Below, piece after piece: positions 9,154-17,876 of a DNA stretch of 64,000 bases (position 1 is its first letter; every line of letters begins with the position of its first letter). Origin of the DNA: Coprobacter tertius (GTDB lineage Bacteria; Bacteroidota; Bacteroidia; Bacteroidales; Coprobacteraceae); assembly GCF_024330105.1 (NCBI RefSeq), contig NZ_JANDHW010000007.1, positions 62,001 through 126,000 on the forward strand. The letters are read 5' to 3'. The notes below the pieces were generated by a model. It had not been told where the DNA came from. It did no database searches and worked only from the letters and a program-made list of their open reading frames with translations. The position numbers and the translations under genes are program-made.

Positions 9154-9620
9154 AAGAAAAGAAAATACTGGTACTCGGTGTAGGAAATCTCGTTCTCAAA
9201 GATGAAGGTGTGGGAATACATACCATTCAAGTTCTCGAAAAAATGGATCTGCCTCCAAATGTAGAAATACTTGACGGGGGAACAGGAGGTATTTTTCTTA
9301 TAGGGACTTTACAAGAGTATGAACATGTAATTATGATAGATGCGACTCTCGACACGAACAAACCAGGTACAATAAGAAGGTTAAAGCCTAAATTCTCTTC
9401 AGACTATCCAATTCTTTTAAGTGCCCATGAAATAGGACTAAAAGATATGATAGATGCTATGTTGGTCCAGGAAAAAATCCCTGATATAGATCTATTGGCA
9501 GTCACAGCTAAAGAAGTACAAGAAATCGGAATGCAACTCTCCCCTGAAGTAGAATCTGCTATTCCCGAGATTATTTTAAAGGTCTTTTCTATAATCAACG
9601 AAATAAAAAGCTATAATTAA
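9150..9620 (+). CDS. hyaD: Hydrogenase maturation protease (HyaD/HybD family)
   Basis: This endopeptidase trims the C-terminal peptide of the nickel-loaded large subunit. The 156-residue protein has the family's nickel-sensing residues in context: E19 in the GVGNLVLKDEGVG segment, D64 in MIDAT and H93 in LSAHEIG. It is the last gene of the rightward hydrogenase operon and overlaps the cytochrome b gene by 4 bases. Only 22 bases separate it from the convergent mtgA, and no hairpin terminator was seen there. No HyaE/HyaF-type chaperone genes follow. Confidence 0.93.
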   Translation: MKEKKILVLGVGNLVLKDEGVGIHTIQVLEKMDLPPNVEILDGGTGGIFLIGTLQEYEHVIMIDATLDTNKPGTIRRLKPKFSSDYPILLSAHEIGLKDMIDAMLVQEKIPDIDLLAVTAKEVQEIGMQLSPEVESAIPEIILKVFSIINEIKSYN

Positions 9621-9642
9621 AGCAACAGAACCAATAATATAT

Positions 9643-10323
9643 TTAATCGAATTTTACCGGTTCTATTTTCCCCATTAAAGATAAAATTTGCCGTTGTCTT
9701 TTCAATATATATTGAGAAGGATGTGCTGAACTATATTTAATCGGATTAGGCAATGTTGCCGCAATAAGTGCGCATCGTGCCCTCGATAATTTATCGGCGG
9801 TAATATCGAAATATTCTCTGGCAACAGCTTCTGCTCCATAAATATTTTTCCCCATTTCGATCGAATTCAAATAAACTTCCATAATACGCTTTTTACCCCA
9901 AATATGTTCGATTAAAAAAGTAAAATAAACTTCTAACCCTTTCCGGATAAATGAATGCCCTGGCCATAAAAAAACATTTTTTGCCGTTTGTTGAGAAATA
10001 GTACTTGCCCCTCTGGGCCTTTTACGTGTCTTATTTTCTTCGATCGCTTTTTGTATCTGGACGAAATCAAATCCCGAATGTTCCATAAACAAATTATCTT
10101 CCGAAGCTACAACAGCCTGAGATAACCAATGAGAAATGTTTTCTAATGAAACCCATTTATGATGCCATATAGGAGATTCTCCCTTTGAAATATTCTGTAC
10201 ACTCCTAATTACCATTAACGGAGTTATATATACAGGAATGAAACGGAGGAGTACTACTGATCCGATAGAAGATGTAAAAAAAACAATAAGAGCAATTTTT
10301 ATAATACGTCGTATAAGTTTCAT
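9643..10323 (-). CDS. mtgA: Monofunctional biosynthetic peptidoglycan transglycosylase
   Basis: A GT51 glycosyltransferase that polymerises lipid II into glycan strands at the outer face of the inner membrane. One N-terminal transmembrane segment precedes the GT51 domain, which shows the catalytic-glutamate region [14 protein letters not shown], the [13 protein letters not shown] motif, and the downstream [15 protein letters not shown] motif. The frame is open from 10362, but a TAnnTTTG -7 element (minus strand) lies at 10360-10367, so I place the start at the methionine of MKLIRRIIK (10323), giving 226 residues. Upstream neighbour is the convergent hydrogenase operon. Confidence 0.92.
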   Translation of the reverse strand: MKLIRRIIKIALIVFFTSSIGSVVLLRFIPVYITPLMVIRSVQNISKGESPIWHHKWVSLENISHWLSQAVVASEDNLFMEHSGFDFVQIQKAIEENKTRKRPRGASTISQQTAKNVFLWPGHSFIRKGLEVYFTFLIEHIWGKKRIMEVYLNSIEMGKNIYGAEAVAREYFDITADKLSRARCALIAATLPNPIKYSSAHPSQYILKRQRQILSLMGKIEPVKFD

Positions 10324-10359
10324 CTCGGAATATTTCTGTATTGATATAGAAAAACGATG

Positions 10360-10367
10360 CAAACGTA
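10360..10367 (-). promoter_or_regulatory. -7 element for mtgA
   Basis: The minus strand reads TACGTTTG, a match to the Bacteroidota TAnnTTTG -7 consensus, about 37 bases ahead of the chosen mtgA start. No clear -33 element was found. It argues against the upstream in-frame start at 10362, which would lie inside the promoter. Confidence 0.45.
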
Positions 10368-10431
10368 AAAAAAGTTTTTCTGAAAATACACTGAGTTTAC
10401 CGATTAATTTTCCGTAATAAAGAGCAAAAAA

Positions 10432-10466
10432 TAAGGATTATCATATTTTTAGCACGATAATCCTTA
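10432..10466 (-). terminator. Hairpin terminator after the DUF4861 gene
   Basis: An 11-bp perfect stem (TAAGGATTATC paired with GATAATCCTTA) around a 13-base loop lies 26 bases past the stop of the leftward DUF4861 gene, followed by a T-rich stretch on the minus strand. It should also separate this unit from mtgA. Confidence 0.65.
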
Positions 10467-10491
10467 CTTTGAAATCTATATTAAAGCTAAC

Positions 10492-11730
10492 TCACTTAAT
10501 TTCAATCTTTAATGGATGATTACAGAATTCTGAAAATCGGGCAAGGTACGCATCCCAATCTAATTTACTATTGTAGCCGTATTTACTCCAGCCGGCACCC
10601 CAATAATAAGTATAGTTACTCCCGGGTACATAATTATTGATAGCTAATAAATGGCCATCAGCACCCCTCTGAATAGCTTCCTTTTTATCGAAGAAAAGAG
10701 TCTCAACCCGGCTAATTCCTCCAGGAATAACTACTCCTACATATATTTTCCCATTATTGTTTTTAGGATTATCGGTAGGATCTACATAAGAAATATAGCC
10801 GTCTTTAATATTAATGGTATAATCAGCTATTCCTTTGGCTTCATGTAAAACAATACCCGCTGCTAATGGAATTTCTTTTGTTAATCCAGTATAATTTATT
10901 ATAGTTTTATTCAATTGAGAGCCGGCATCGAGGGATATGATCCGAGTTTCTACAATTCCTGATTCTCCAAATGCGATGATCGGTTCGTAAACTAATTTTA
11001 CAGTAAATCGTAAGGGTCCTTTATCTAATATTTCATACGTCTTGTAACAATAAGGATAAATAATCGTATTATCTGACATCAAAGCCGCTGTACCTGCTCC
11101 TAAAGTTGGGCCGACTTTATAACAATCGAGTCCGTTTCCATGATCTACATGATAAGATACAGAACGATATAACGAGTCGGCAGCTGCAGGGTTTTTCTTC
11201 TTCAGAATTTTGATCTTTGCTTTTATTTCAGGATTCAATTCATTTGCATATCTGTCTTCTATTACCAGATCGGGAACAGATTTTACCCAAATATCATAAC
11301 CATATGCTTTCTCTCCTGTTGCTTGTAACGCAGGGCCATAAGTTCTGAATGCTATTTTGTCATTTTCCCAAGCAATATCATCTTCTCTTTCAGAAAATTG
11401 ACGACCGTAAACCTTAGACTTAAAATGCTCCGGAATACCTTTTGTAATGTTATAAGATAAACTTTCCCCCGCTTTAACTGATACGGGAAATATCAGTTTA
11501 CCATCATATGTCACCTGATATATGCATTGTTTACCATTATTATCAACAAGAATAAAAGATTCTTTATCAGACAATTGTAATTTATCTCTCACTTCTTTAA
11601 CTGAAATTTCCACATTCTCATTTTCTCGGTCAAATGAAGAATCGTTAGAAATCCGGATATTTACTTTCTCTTTATTGGAGCATGAGAATGCTAAAATAGC
11701 TACCAAACACAAATATAATATCTTTTTCAT
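10492..11730 (-). CDS. DUF4861 family lipoprotein
   Basis: A 412-residue exported lipoprotein: signal MKKILYLCLVAILAFSC with a lipobox cysteine at 17, then a beta-rich body. The sequence resembles the DUF4861 family as I remember it, which occurs beside uronate and pectin-type polysaccharide genes in Bacteroidota. No enzymatic mechanism can be read from the sequence. Conserved-looking features include HVDHGNGLDCYKVGPTLGAG near 190-212 and an NYTYYWGAGWS-like segment near the C-terminus. It follows kduD by about 80 bases on the same strand and ends at a hairpin terminator, so it is the last gene of the uronate module. Confidence 0.75.
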   Translation of the reverse strand: MKKILYLCLVAILAFSCSNKEKVNIRISNDSSFDRENENVEISVKEVRDKLQLSDKESFILVDNNGKQCIYQVTYDGKLIFPVSVKAGESLSYNITKGIPEHFKSKVYGRQFSEREDDIAWENDKIAFRTYGPALQATGEKAYGYDIWVKSVPDLVIEDRYANELNPEIKAKIKILKKKNPAAADSLYRSVSYHVDHGNGLDCYKVGPTLGAGTAALMSDNTIIYPYCYKTYEILDKGPLRFTVKLVYEPIIAFGESGIVETRIISLDAGSQLNKTIINYTGLTKEIPLAAGIVLHEAKGIADYTINIKDGYISYVDPTDNPKNNNGKIYVGVVIPGGISRVETLFFDKKEAIQRGADGHLLAINNYVPGSNYTYYWGAGWSKYGYNSKLDWDAYLARFSEFCNHPLKIEIK

Positions 11731-11812
11731 AGGAATATTTGTAATAAAATAAACCTTACTTCCTTATAAAATAAAGGAGGCAAGGTCTATATTGTTGTTT
11801 TATATTTAATTA

Positions 11813-12604
11813 TCAAGGTTGTTTACCAATATAAGCCAGTATTCCCCCATCGACATAAAGAATATGTCCATTCACGAAATTCGACGCCTCTGATGCTAAA
11901 AATACAGCTGGTCCCATTAAATCTTCAGGAGTCCCCCAACGAGCTGCCGGTGTTTTAGCAATAATGAACTGATCGAATGGATGACGGCTTCCATCGGATT
12001 GTATTTCACGTAATGGAGCCGTTTGTGGAGTGGCAATATAACCGGGACCGATTCCGTTACATTGAATATTATATTCTCCATATTCAGAGGCAATATTGCG
12101 AGTCAGCATTTTTAATCCGCCTTTTGCGGCTGCATATGCCGAAACGGTTTCTCTTCCGAGTTCGCTCATCATCGAACAAATATTAATAATTTTACCATGT
12201 CCCTTCTTTATCATACCGGGTAAAACGGCTTTTGACAATATAAAAGGTGCGTTCAGATCTACATCGATCACTTGACGAAAATCTGTAGCTGACATTTCTA
12301 ACATGGGAATGCGCTTAATGATTCCCGCATTGTTTACTAAAATATCGATGACGCCTACTTCTTCTTCGATACGGGCAACCATCGCATTTACTTCATTCTC
12401 ATCCGTAACATCACAGACATATCCATAAGCCTTTATCCCTTCAGCATCATAGGCAGCAAGACCTCTTGCCACAAGATCGGCTTTAATATCGTTGAAGACG
12501 ATTTTCGCTCCAGCCTTTGCAAAAGCCGAAGCTAATGCAAAACCAATTCCATAAGAAGCCCCTGTTACCAGGGCAATCTTCCCTTTTAATGAAAAGTTTA
12601 CCAT
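11813..12604 (-). CDS. kduD: SDR-family 2-deoxy-D-gluconate 3-dehydrogenase / gluconate 5-dehydrogenase type
   Basis: A 263-residue short-chain dehydrogenase. The cofactor motif TGASYGIG is at residues 14-21, the NNAG motif follows, and the catalytic Ser and YxxxK are present (SMMSELGRETVSAYAAAK). Next to kduI it most likely reduces 2,5-diketo-3-deoxygluconate to KDG in breakdown of unsaturated uronates from pectin or glycosaminoglycans. Family members are often annotated as gluconate 5-dehydrogenase, and sequence alone does not settle the substrate. It begins 40 bases after kduI. Confidence 0.88.
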   Translation of the reverse strand: MVNFSLKGKIALVTGASYGIGFALASAFAKAGAKIVFNDIKADLVARGLAAYDAEGIKAYGYVCDVTDENEVNAMVARIEEEVGVIDILVNNAGIIKRIPMLEMSATDFRQVIDVDLNAPFILSKAVLPGMIKKGHGKIINICSMMSELGRETVSAYAAAKGGLKMLTRNIASEYGEYNIQCNGIGPGYIATPQTAPLREIQSDGSRHPFDQFIIAKTPAARWGTPEDLMGPAVFLASEASNFVNGHILYVDGGILAYIGKQP

Positions 12605-12644
12605 AAAATCTTATTCGTGTGTTTCTATTAATTAAATATTTTGT

Positions 12645-13487
12645 TTAACGCAATTCAGTATTTTTGTAAAAATCCTGATCTCCATAATCGAGATTTTCGC
12701 CACCCATTCCCCATATAAATGTATAATTACTTGTTGCGGCCGCAGAATGAATCGACCATTCGGGAGACAAAACTGCTTGTTCATTTTGCATCCATATATG
12801 ACGTGTTTCTTTTGGTTCTCCCATAAAATGACAAACAGCATTGCCCTCAGGTAGTTCAAAATAAAAATAAGCCTCCATTCTTCGACTATGCGTATGAGCT
12901 GGCATCGTATTCCATACACTACCTGGCTTCAACTCTGTCATTCCCATTTGTAGCTGGCAAGTATCTAAAACCTGTGAAACCAACATTTTATTTATATTCC
13001 GGTGATTCGACCCCTCCATTGAGCCCATTTCTGCAACAATAGCCTCGTTTTTCGTAACTTTCTTATCGGGATATGTTTTATGTGCCGGTGCCGAATTAAA
13101 ATAAAATTTAGCTGGATTTTTATGATCTAAACTTTCAAATACAACAGTACGTTCACCAGCACCCAAATATAATGCTTCTTTATAATTCAGATCGAAATTT
13201 ACATCCCCGACTTTTACTCTACCGGGGCCTCCGACATTAAATATACCCAATTCCCTGCGAGATAAAAAATGAACGGCTTTCAAAGGATCGATAGATTCCA
13301 ACAAAAGGTCCTCATCTACAGGCTTAGCTCCTCCAACTATTAGTCGATCATACATTGAATATACCATATTTACTTCATTATCTACAAATAATCTTTCGAT
13401 AAGAAAATCTCCACGAAGCCGTGTAGTATCATAGCTTTTTGCGTCTCGAGGATCACAAGCATATTTTAATTCATAATTTGTTTTCAT
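12645..13487 (-). CDS. kduI: 5-dehydro-4-deoxy-D-glucuronate isomerase
   Basis: KduI converts 4-deoxy-5-ketouronate to 2,5-diketo-3-deoxygluconate. The 280-residue protein has the expected length of this cupin-fold zinc enzyme, and the metal-binding segment [16 protein letters not shown] is intact. It is the first gene of the leftward kduI-kduD-DUF4861 unit and lies next to a LacI-type regulator gene on the same strand. A putative operator and -7 element lie in the 148-base gap upstream. Confidence 0.95.
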   Translation of the reverse strand: MKTNYELKYACDPRDAKSYDTTRLRGDFLIERLFVDNEVNMVYSMYDRLIVGGAKPVDEDLLLESIDPLKAVHFLSRRELGIFNVGGPGRVKVGDVNFDLNYKEALYLGAGERTVVFESLDHKNPAKFYFNSAPAHKTYPDKKVTKNEAIVAEMGSMEGSNHRNINKMLVSQVLDTCQLQMGMTELKPGSVWNTMPAHTHSRRMEAYFYFELPEGNAVCHFMGEPKETRHIWMQNEQAVLSPEWSIHSAAATSNYTFIWGMGGENLDYGDQDFYKNTELR

Positions 13488-13537
13488 AAATCTTTGCTAT
13501 TTATATATTTTTATTCTAAACCCATCTTATAATCTTA

Positions 13538-13545
13538 CAAATATA
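13538..13545 (-). promoter_or_regulatory. -7 element for the kduI operon
   Basis: Minus-strand TATATTTG matches the TAnnTTTG consensus, about 50 bases ahead of the kduI start. A -33 element at standard spacing is not evident. The candidate LacI-family operator begins about 20 bases further upstream. Confidence 0.4.
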
Positions 13546-13563
13546 AAATAAATAAGTTCAAAA

Positions 13564-13581
13564 TGCGTAATCGATTGCACA
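13564..13581. promoter_or_regulatory. Putative LacI-family operator upstream of kduI
   Basis: An imperfect palindrome TGCGTAATC/GATTGCACA centred on CG, with 7 of 9 half-site positions symmetric and a perfect AATCGATT core. The central CG and this size are typical of LacI/GalR operators. It lies just upstream of the -7 element of kduI and just past the end of the adjacent LacI-type gene, so binding there would overlap the -33 region of the kduI promoter. The assignment is inference from symmetry and position. Confidence 0.5.
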
Positions 13582-13635
13582 AATGTATAAAAAAATATTT
13601 TCCAACCAACTTCTAAATCTACTTTTTATACAATA

Positions 13636-14661
13636 TTACCATTTCAAAGAAGATTTACGTACTACCAAATTTGTATCCAATACCATATGTTCAATACTAT
13701 GCATATTATCAGGATCAGCTATTTTCGATAATAATAATTCAGCTACATTTTTCCCCATTTCATTATTTCTCTGATCAACAGAAGATAAAGGAGGATCAAC
13801 AAAAGAATCAAACGGTTCATTTGCAAAGCCGACAACTGCAATATCTTCAGGAACACTTAAACCACCATCTTTTAATGCATGGATTAATCCGATTGCGGAA
13901 TAATCTCCTGCAGAAAATACACCATCGGGACGAACGTGCATATCAAGAATTTTTATCCCTGCTGCCTCTCCGGTAACTAATGTAATACTGTTTTCTATAA
14001 TAAGTTCTGGCATCATCTTTAATCCGCTATCCTCCAATGCTTTTAAATACCCTTCGTATCTCTGACGATATACACTGATAGATAAAGGACCAGCCAAATG
14101 AGCAATACGCTTACAACCTTGACTAATTAGATGACATACTACCTTATAAGCAGCCGTAAAATTATCTACTTCAACTGTACAACTGACATGCGAAAGCGGA
14201 ACACGATCAAAAAAGACGAGCGGAATTCTATTTTTCATCACATTTTCGAAATGGCTGTAATCAATCGTCTCCGATGCAAGAGATACCGCAAGACCATCTA
14301 TTTTTTTAGCCATCATCGTTTTTACAATCGATTTTTCATCCTCATATTTTTCATTAGACTGAGACACGAGCACCCCGTAACCGTTAGCATAAGCTACACT
14401 CTCGATTCCTCCAATCACCGAAGAGAAAAAATGTCGATCAATACGGGGCACAACGACACCGAGTACAAGTCCTTTCCCTGTTCGTAAATGATGAGCTACA
14501 GGATCGGGATGATAATTCATTTTTTCAGCTAACTCCAAAACCGCAGCTTTCATCTTAACACTTATACGGGGATGATTTTGCAAAGCCCTCGATACAGTAG
14601 ATGCAGATGTATTTAGCTCTTTTGCAAGATCATATATCGTAACTTTGCGTAAATTACCCAT
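13636..14661 (-). CDS. LacI family transcriptional regulator
   Basis: A 341-residue LacI/GalR-type regulator: helix-turn-helix at residues 6-27 (VTIYDLAKELNTSASTVSRAL), hinge region about 45-60, then a periplasmic-binding-protein-like effector domain. It lies upstream of kduI on the same strand, so the uronate catabolic genes are the obvious target; the effector is probably a uronate catabolite, but that is inference. The ATG follows directly after the prmA stop (TGAATG), so it may be translated by coupling with prmA. Confidence 0.93.
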   Translation of the reverse strand: MGNLRKVTIYDLAKELNTSASTVSRALQNHPRISVKMKAAVLELAEKMNYHPDPVAHHLRTGKGLVLGVVVPRIDRHFFSSVIGGIESVAYANGYGVLVSQSNEKYEDEKSIVKTMMAKKIDGLAVSLASETIDYSHFENVMKNRIPLVFFDRVPLSHVSCTVEVDNFTAAYKVVCHLISQGCKRIAHLAGPLSISVYRQRYEGYLKALEDSGLKMMPELIIENSITLVTGEAAGIKILDMHVRPDGVFSAGDYSAIGLIHALKDGGLSVPEDIAVVGFANEPFDSFVDPPLSSVDQRNNEMGKNVAELLLSKIADPDNMHSIEHMVLDTNLVVRKSSLKW

Positions 14662-15507
14662 TCAATTTATTTTTAAATATTTCGCTACAACCCACTTATT
14701 TCGCACGGTTTTATATTCAAATGCCAATCTGTTTCTTTCAGCCTCTTCATTTATCAATATTAAATCATCACTATAAAAACCGCTGAAATATATGATAGAA
14801 TTTCGATGCATACACGATACATAATATTTCATGTCATTTAACAAAATATTACGATTGATATTAGCAAATATCACATCAAAAGATTCCATATCCAGCAATT
14901 CTACCCCACCCTGTTTAACTGTTATATTAGAAACGTTATTTAATGTAATATTTTTACATGCATTTTTATGAGCAAAAGCATCGATATCTATAGCGGTTAC
15001 TCTCGATGCACCTCGCATAGATGCCAAAATACCGAGGATAGCTGTTCCGCATCCCATATCAAGAACTGTTTTACCGTTCAAATCAATTGAAAGTATTTCT
15101 TCGAGCAACAAATATGTCGTTTCATGACTTCCCGTGCCAAAAGCCATTTCCGGATCTATTTTTATATCATATTCAACATCTGGAATATCGTTATGAAAAG
15201 AACTATGAATTACACAACGGTTTCCGATAATAACCGGTTTAAAATAGTTCTTCTCCCATTCTTTATTCCAATTTTCACCTGGTATACGGGAAACATCGAA
15301 AGTAATCAAATTGTCCATCGGATAATCTGAAAAAATGCTTTCTATATTCCCTAGATCAAGAGATTCGAAAGGAATATAAGCTTTCAATCCATTACTATCA
15401 GACACAAAACTCTCAAAACCGATGTCGGCGAGCATTGCGCTAAGAATATCTGTTGCTACTTCGTTATAAGGCTTTATTTTGATATTTACTTCCGCATAAT
15501 CATTCAT
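14662..15507 (-). CDS. prmA: Ribosomal protein L11 methyltransferase
   Basis: PrmA methylates ribosomal protein L11 using S-adenosylmethionine. The 281-residue protein has an N-terminal substrate-binding region (about 1-100) and a Rossmann methyltransferase domain with the SAM motif VLDMGCGTAILGI, the preceding FGTGSHETT motif, and a FANINRN motif in the NPPY position. Length fits the shorter Bacteroidota version. Its stop is directly followed by the ATG of the LacI-type regulator, and the TPR gene lies 25 bases downstream of its start on the other side of a short gap. Confidence 0.94.
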   Translation of the reverse strand: MNDYAEVNIKIKPYNEVATDILSAMLADIGFESFVSDSNGLKAYIPFESLDLGNIESIFSDYPMDNLITFDVSRIPGENWNKEWEKNYFKPVIIGNRCVIHSSFHNDIPDVEYDIKIDPEMAFGTGSHETTYLLLEEILSIDLNGKTVLDMGCGTAILGILASMRGASRVTAIDIDAFAHKNACKNITLNNVSNITVKQGGVELLDMESFDVIFANINRNILLNDMKYYVSCMHRNSIIYFSGFYSDDLILINEEAERNRLAFEYKTVRNKWVVAKYLKIN

Positions 15508-15532
15508 AAAAACAAATTTTGGTTCGGAATTT

Positions 15533-16273
15533 TTAACTTTTCATCCGCTCGAGTAATCTCGGATACATTATATCGCGTACATGAGCGTAATCAGGATACA
15601 TATCGAGTATTTTCTTATATGCAGCCTTAGCTGCTTCCAAATTATTCAGCTTTTCCTCTACCAGCCCGATCGAAGTCAGTAATTGTATATACATCCAATT
15701 ATTTTTCATATATTTCGGATTCAATTCCATTATCTTCAATGCTTTCTTATATCCACTCAATGCTTTCTGCTTATCCCCTCCAAATATTTCAGGCATATAT
15801 AACTGGATATTCGAATGCAATATGATTACCTCGGGATTACCGGGTGCCAGGGCATAAGATTTTTTTGATTTAGACAGCATTCCTTTTGCCAGTACCGTTG
15901 CTTTTATCGGAGATAAAGCTATTTGAAAACCGGTAAGATTAGATATAAGCCCCAATAAAACAGCATTATCCGGATTTTTTATATATAATTCATCAGCAAG
16001 CTTCATTGCTTTTGTAAGACATTTCGAAGCCTCATCCTTTTCTTTTTTATCAATAAGATGACCTACAAGACCATAATAATAATTCAATATTTCCAATTTA
16101 TCATCTGTTGTCTTAAAATTAACGTCCGAATTCATTTTATCGATAAGACTTTGCCATTGATTCATTTTTCCATTAATATATAATTTAAAAGCAGTAGCTT
16201 TATAATCTATCGCAGCATCGGCCAACAAACTTGTTATCATAAACATGAATAAAAGTAATATCTTTTTTATCAT
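15533..16273 (-). CDS. Secreted TPR-like protein
   Basis: About 246 residues from the preferred start MIKKILLLF. A signal peptide (about residues 1-20, ending near LADAA) is followed by mostly helical sequence with TPR-like repeats (for example LGLISNLTGFQ, the PGNPEVIILHSNIQLYMP segment, and LNNLEAAKAAYKKILDMYPDYAHV). The frame is open from 16318, but a TAnnTTTG element overlaps that point on the minus strand, favouring the internal methionine at 16273. No specific function can be assigned; periplasmic scaffolding is typical for such proteins. Confidence 0.75.
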   Translation of the reverse strand: MIKKILLLFMFMITSLLADAAIDYKATAFKLYINGKMNQWQSLIDKMNSDVNFKTTDDKLEILNYYYGLVGHLIDKKEKDEASKCLTKAMKLADELYIKNPDNAVLLGLISNLTGFQIALSPIKATVLAKGMLSKSKKSYALAPGNPEVIILHSNIQLYMPEIFGGDKQKALSGYKKALKIMELNPKYMKNNWMYIQLLTSIGLVEEKLNNLEAAKAAYKKILDMYPDYAHVRDIMYPRLLERMKS

Positions 16274-16315
16274 AAGGCTCTTTTTATTAGTGTCTATTTT
16301 GTTAAATTCAATCAG

Positions 16316-16323
16316 CAAAGATA
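16316..16323 (-). promoter_or_regulatory. -7 element for the TPR protein gene
   Basis: Minus-strand TATCTTTG, about 43 bases upstream of the preferred ATG at 16273. A CAAA (TTTG on the minus strand) lies 14 bases further upstream, closer than the usual spacing, so the -33 element is uncertain. Confidence 0.45.
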
Positions 16324-16416
16324 GTAAATTAAAATCTCAAAATAAAAATACATTTCCCGACTTGTGACTATATTCCTATTGGTTTAATTAAATAAATATA
16401 CACAACTCGGAGGATA

Positions 16417-17523
16417 TTATTTTTCTAATAATTCGACTAATTTCTGTACAAGTTCATTTCCCTTAAGATTATTAGCGACTATCTTACCCGAAGGGTCAAT
16501 CAACACAGTATGAGGGATTCCTTGAATAGCATACAACATAATAACTTCGGAATCCCAACCTTTAAGGTCGCTCATTTGCGGCCAAGTTAAATGATTGTCA
16601 TGTATGTATCTTAACCACTCCTGCCTGTTATTATCAAAAGAAACCCCTATCAATTCAAATTTATCACTTTTAAAACGATTATATATTGCTTTCAACTCAG
16701 GCATTTGTTTACGGCATGGCCCACACCATGATGCCCAAAAATCAATCAAAACATATTTACCATTACCTATATAATCCGATAATGTGACCTGATGACCGGA
16801 AGGATTTTGCATAACAATATCGATATAAGGCATGCCGGGTTCAACATTCTTTGTTCGTTCTAATAAGGCCTCGAAAGACTTTATCTCATGATTTTTGCGA
16901 AAATAAGGTTCACTGGTAGAAATAATCTCCCTTTGCTCCTGTGGGTCAAACAAAAAACTGTTCTGAATAAACACAAAAACACCGCTTATATTCCCTGTAT
17001 TCGAAATAATATATTTTTTCGTAAGAATCTTAAGCTGGTTCTCCGTATCTGAAAATGCTTTTTTCATGACAGTTACCAAACTGTCGTTAAGTACACCGCT
17101 AATATAAGACGTTAGGTAATCGCGACTCAACACTTGTAACGTATTCTCAATTTGTAGCCTTTTCGTCATATACCTCTGAAATATATCGTTCAGAATACTT
17201 CCCGATATAACCGATAAAGTATCTATTTCAGCCTCTAATTCACCATTTTCAAGAACAAATAATAATGGAGAATAAGAACGAGCCTCCTTTCCTATTACAG
17301 ATATAACAGCCATAGTCGCACTATCCTGTCTTCCTTTAAAGATAAAAGATCCGTTTTTAATCTGTACGCTATCTACTCCGACAAATGTATTTCCGGCTTG
17401 TTTTTGTAAATAAGCCCAATCACCATTAGCCGCTTTATCGACCGTACCCTGAATAACATAACTTTCGGTACATGAATACAGAGTAAATACAGTTGTAAAG
17501 AACATGACAATTTTGTTATACAT
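16417..17523 (-). CDS. TlpA/ResA-like thioredoxin lipoprotein with DUF4369-type N-domain
   Basis: A 368-residue periplasm-facing thiol-disulfide oxidoreductase. A short signal ends at a lipobox-like TLYSC (Cys18). The N-terminal half is a beta-rich domain of the type seen in Bacteroidota AhpC/TSA-TlpA fusions (DUF4369), and the C-terminal thioredoxin fold carries the active-site WCGPC in DFWASWCGPCRKQMPEL, followed by the cis-proline segment GIPHTVLIDPSG. It probably reduces periplasmic protein disulfides, but its substrate is unknown. It stands alone between the TPR gene and the small-protein cassette. Confidence 0.88.
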   Translation of the reverse strand: MYNKIVMFFTTVFTLYSCTESYVIQGTVDKAANGDWAYLQKQAGNTFVGVDSVQIKNGSFIFKGRQDSATMAVISVIGKEARSYSPLLFVLENGELEAEIDTLSVISGSILNDIFQRYMTKRLQIENTLQVLSRDYLTSYISGVLNDSLVTVMKKAFSDTENQLKILTKKYIISNTGNISGVFVFIQNSFLFDPQEQREIISTSEPYFRKNHEIKSFEALLERTKNVEPGMPYIDIVMQNPSGHQVTLSDYIGNGKYVLIDFWASWCGPCRKQMPELKAIYNRFKSDKFELIGVSFDNNRQEWLRYIHDNHLTWPQMSDLKGWDSEVIMLYAIQGIPHTVLIDPSGKIVANNLKGNELVQKLVELLEK

Positions 17524-17609
17524 AATCTCTTCTATTTATAGAATTATGCATAAAAAACAAATGACTTGTAATAATAGTTTGTAGAGAAAGGGGGATTAAC
17601 GTATATGAA

Positions 17610-17870
17610 TTATCGACGAAACAAACGACGGAGTTTTCGTATCATACGTATACCCAACATTAACCCGTCGAAAATGGCAAAACCTTTTGTAAAACCGCCT
17701 ACAATAGCTGCAGGAGAAACAGACATTCTGAATACTGATGTCATTTTTTTATAGGAAGCTTGTATAACTGCTTCTTGACGTGAAATCTGTTTTTTCAATT
17801 CCCGTTTTCGGTATACCAGATATTCCAATGTCATTTGTGTATCATGTTGCTGAATATTTTCCATCGTCAT
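17610..17870 (-). CDS. Small basic hypothetical protein, third gene of the YtxH cassette
   Basis: An 86-residue protein that I do not recognise by name. An N-terminal charged helix (about 14-40, with KKQISRQEAVIQ) is followed by a weakly hydrophobic glycine-containing region (AAIVGGFTKGFAIFDGLMLG) and a very basic C-terminus ending KLRRLFRR. It starts 6 bases after the holin-X-like gene, so it is in the same operon. The pattern suggests a membrane-associated partner of the two upstream gene products. Confidence 0.7.
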   Translation of the reverse strand: MTMENIQQHDTQMTLEYLVYRKRELKKQISRQEAVIQASYKKMTSVFRMSVSPAAIVGGFTKGFAIFDGLMLGIRMIRKLRRLFRR

Positions 17871-17876
17871 ATAATT

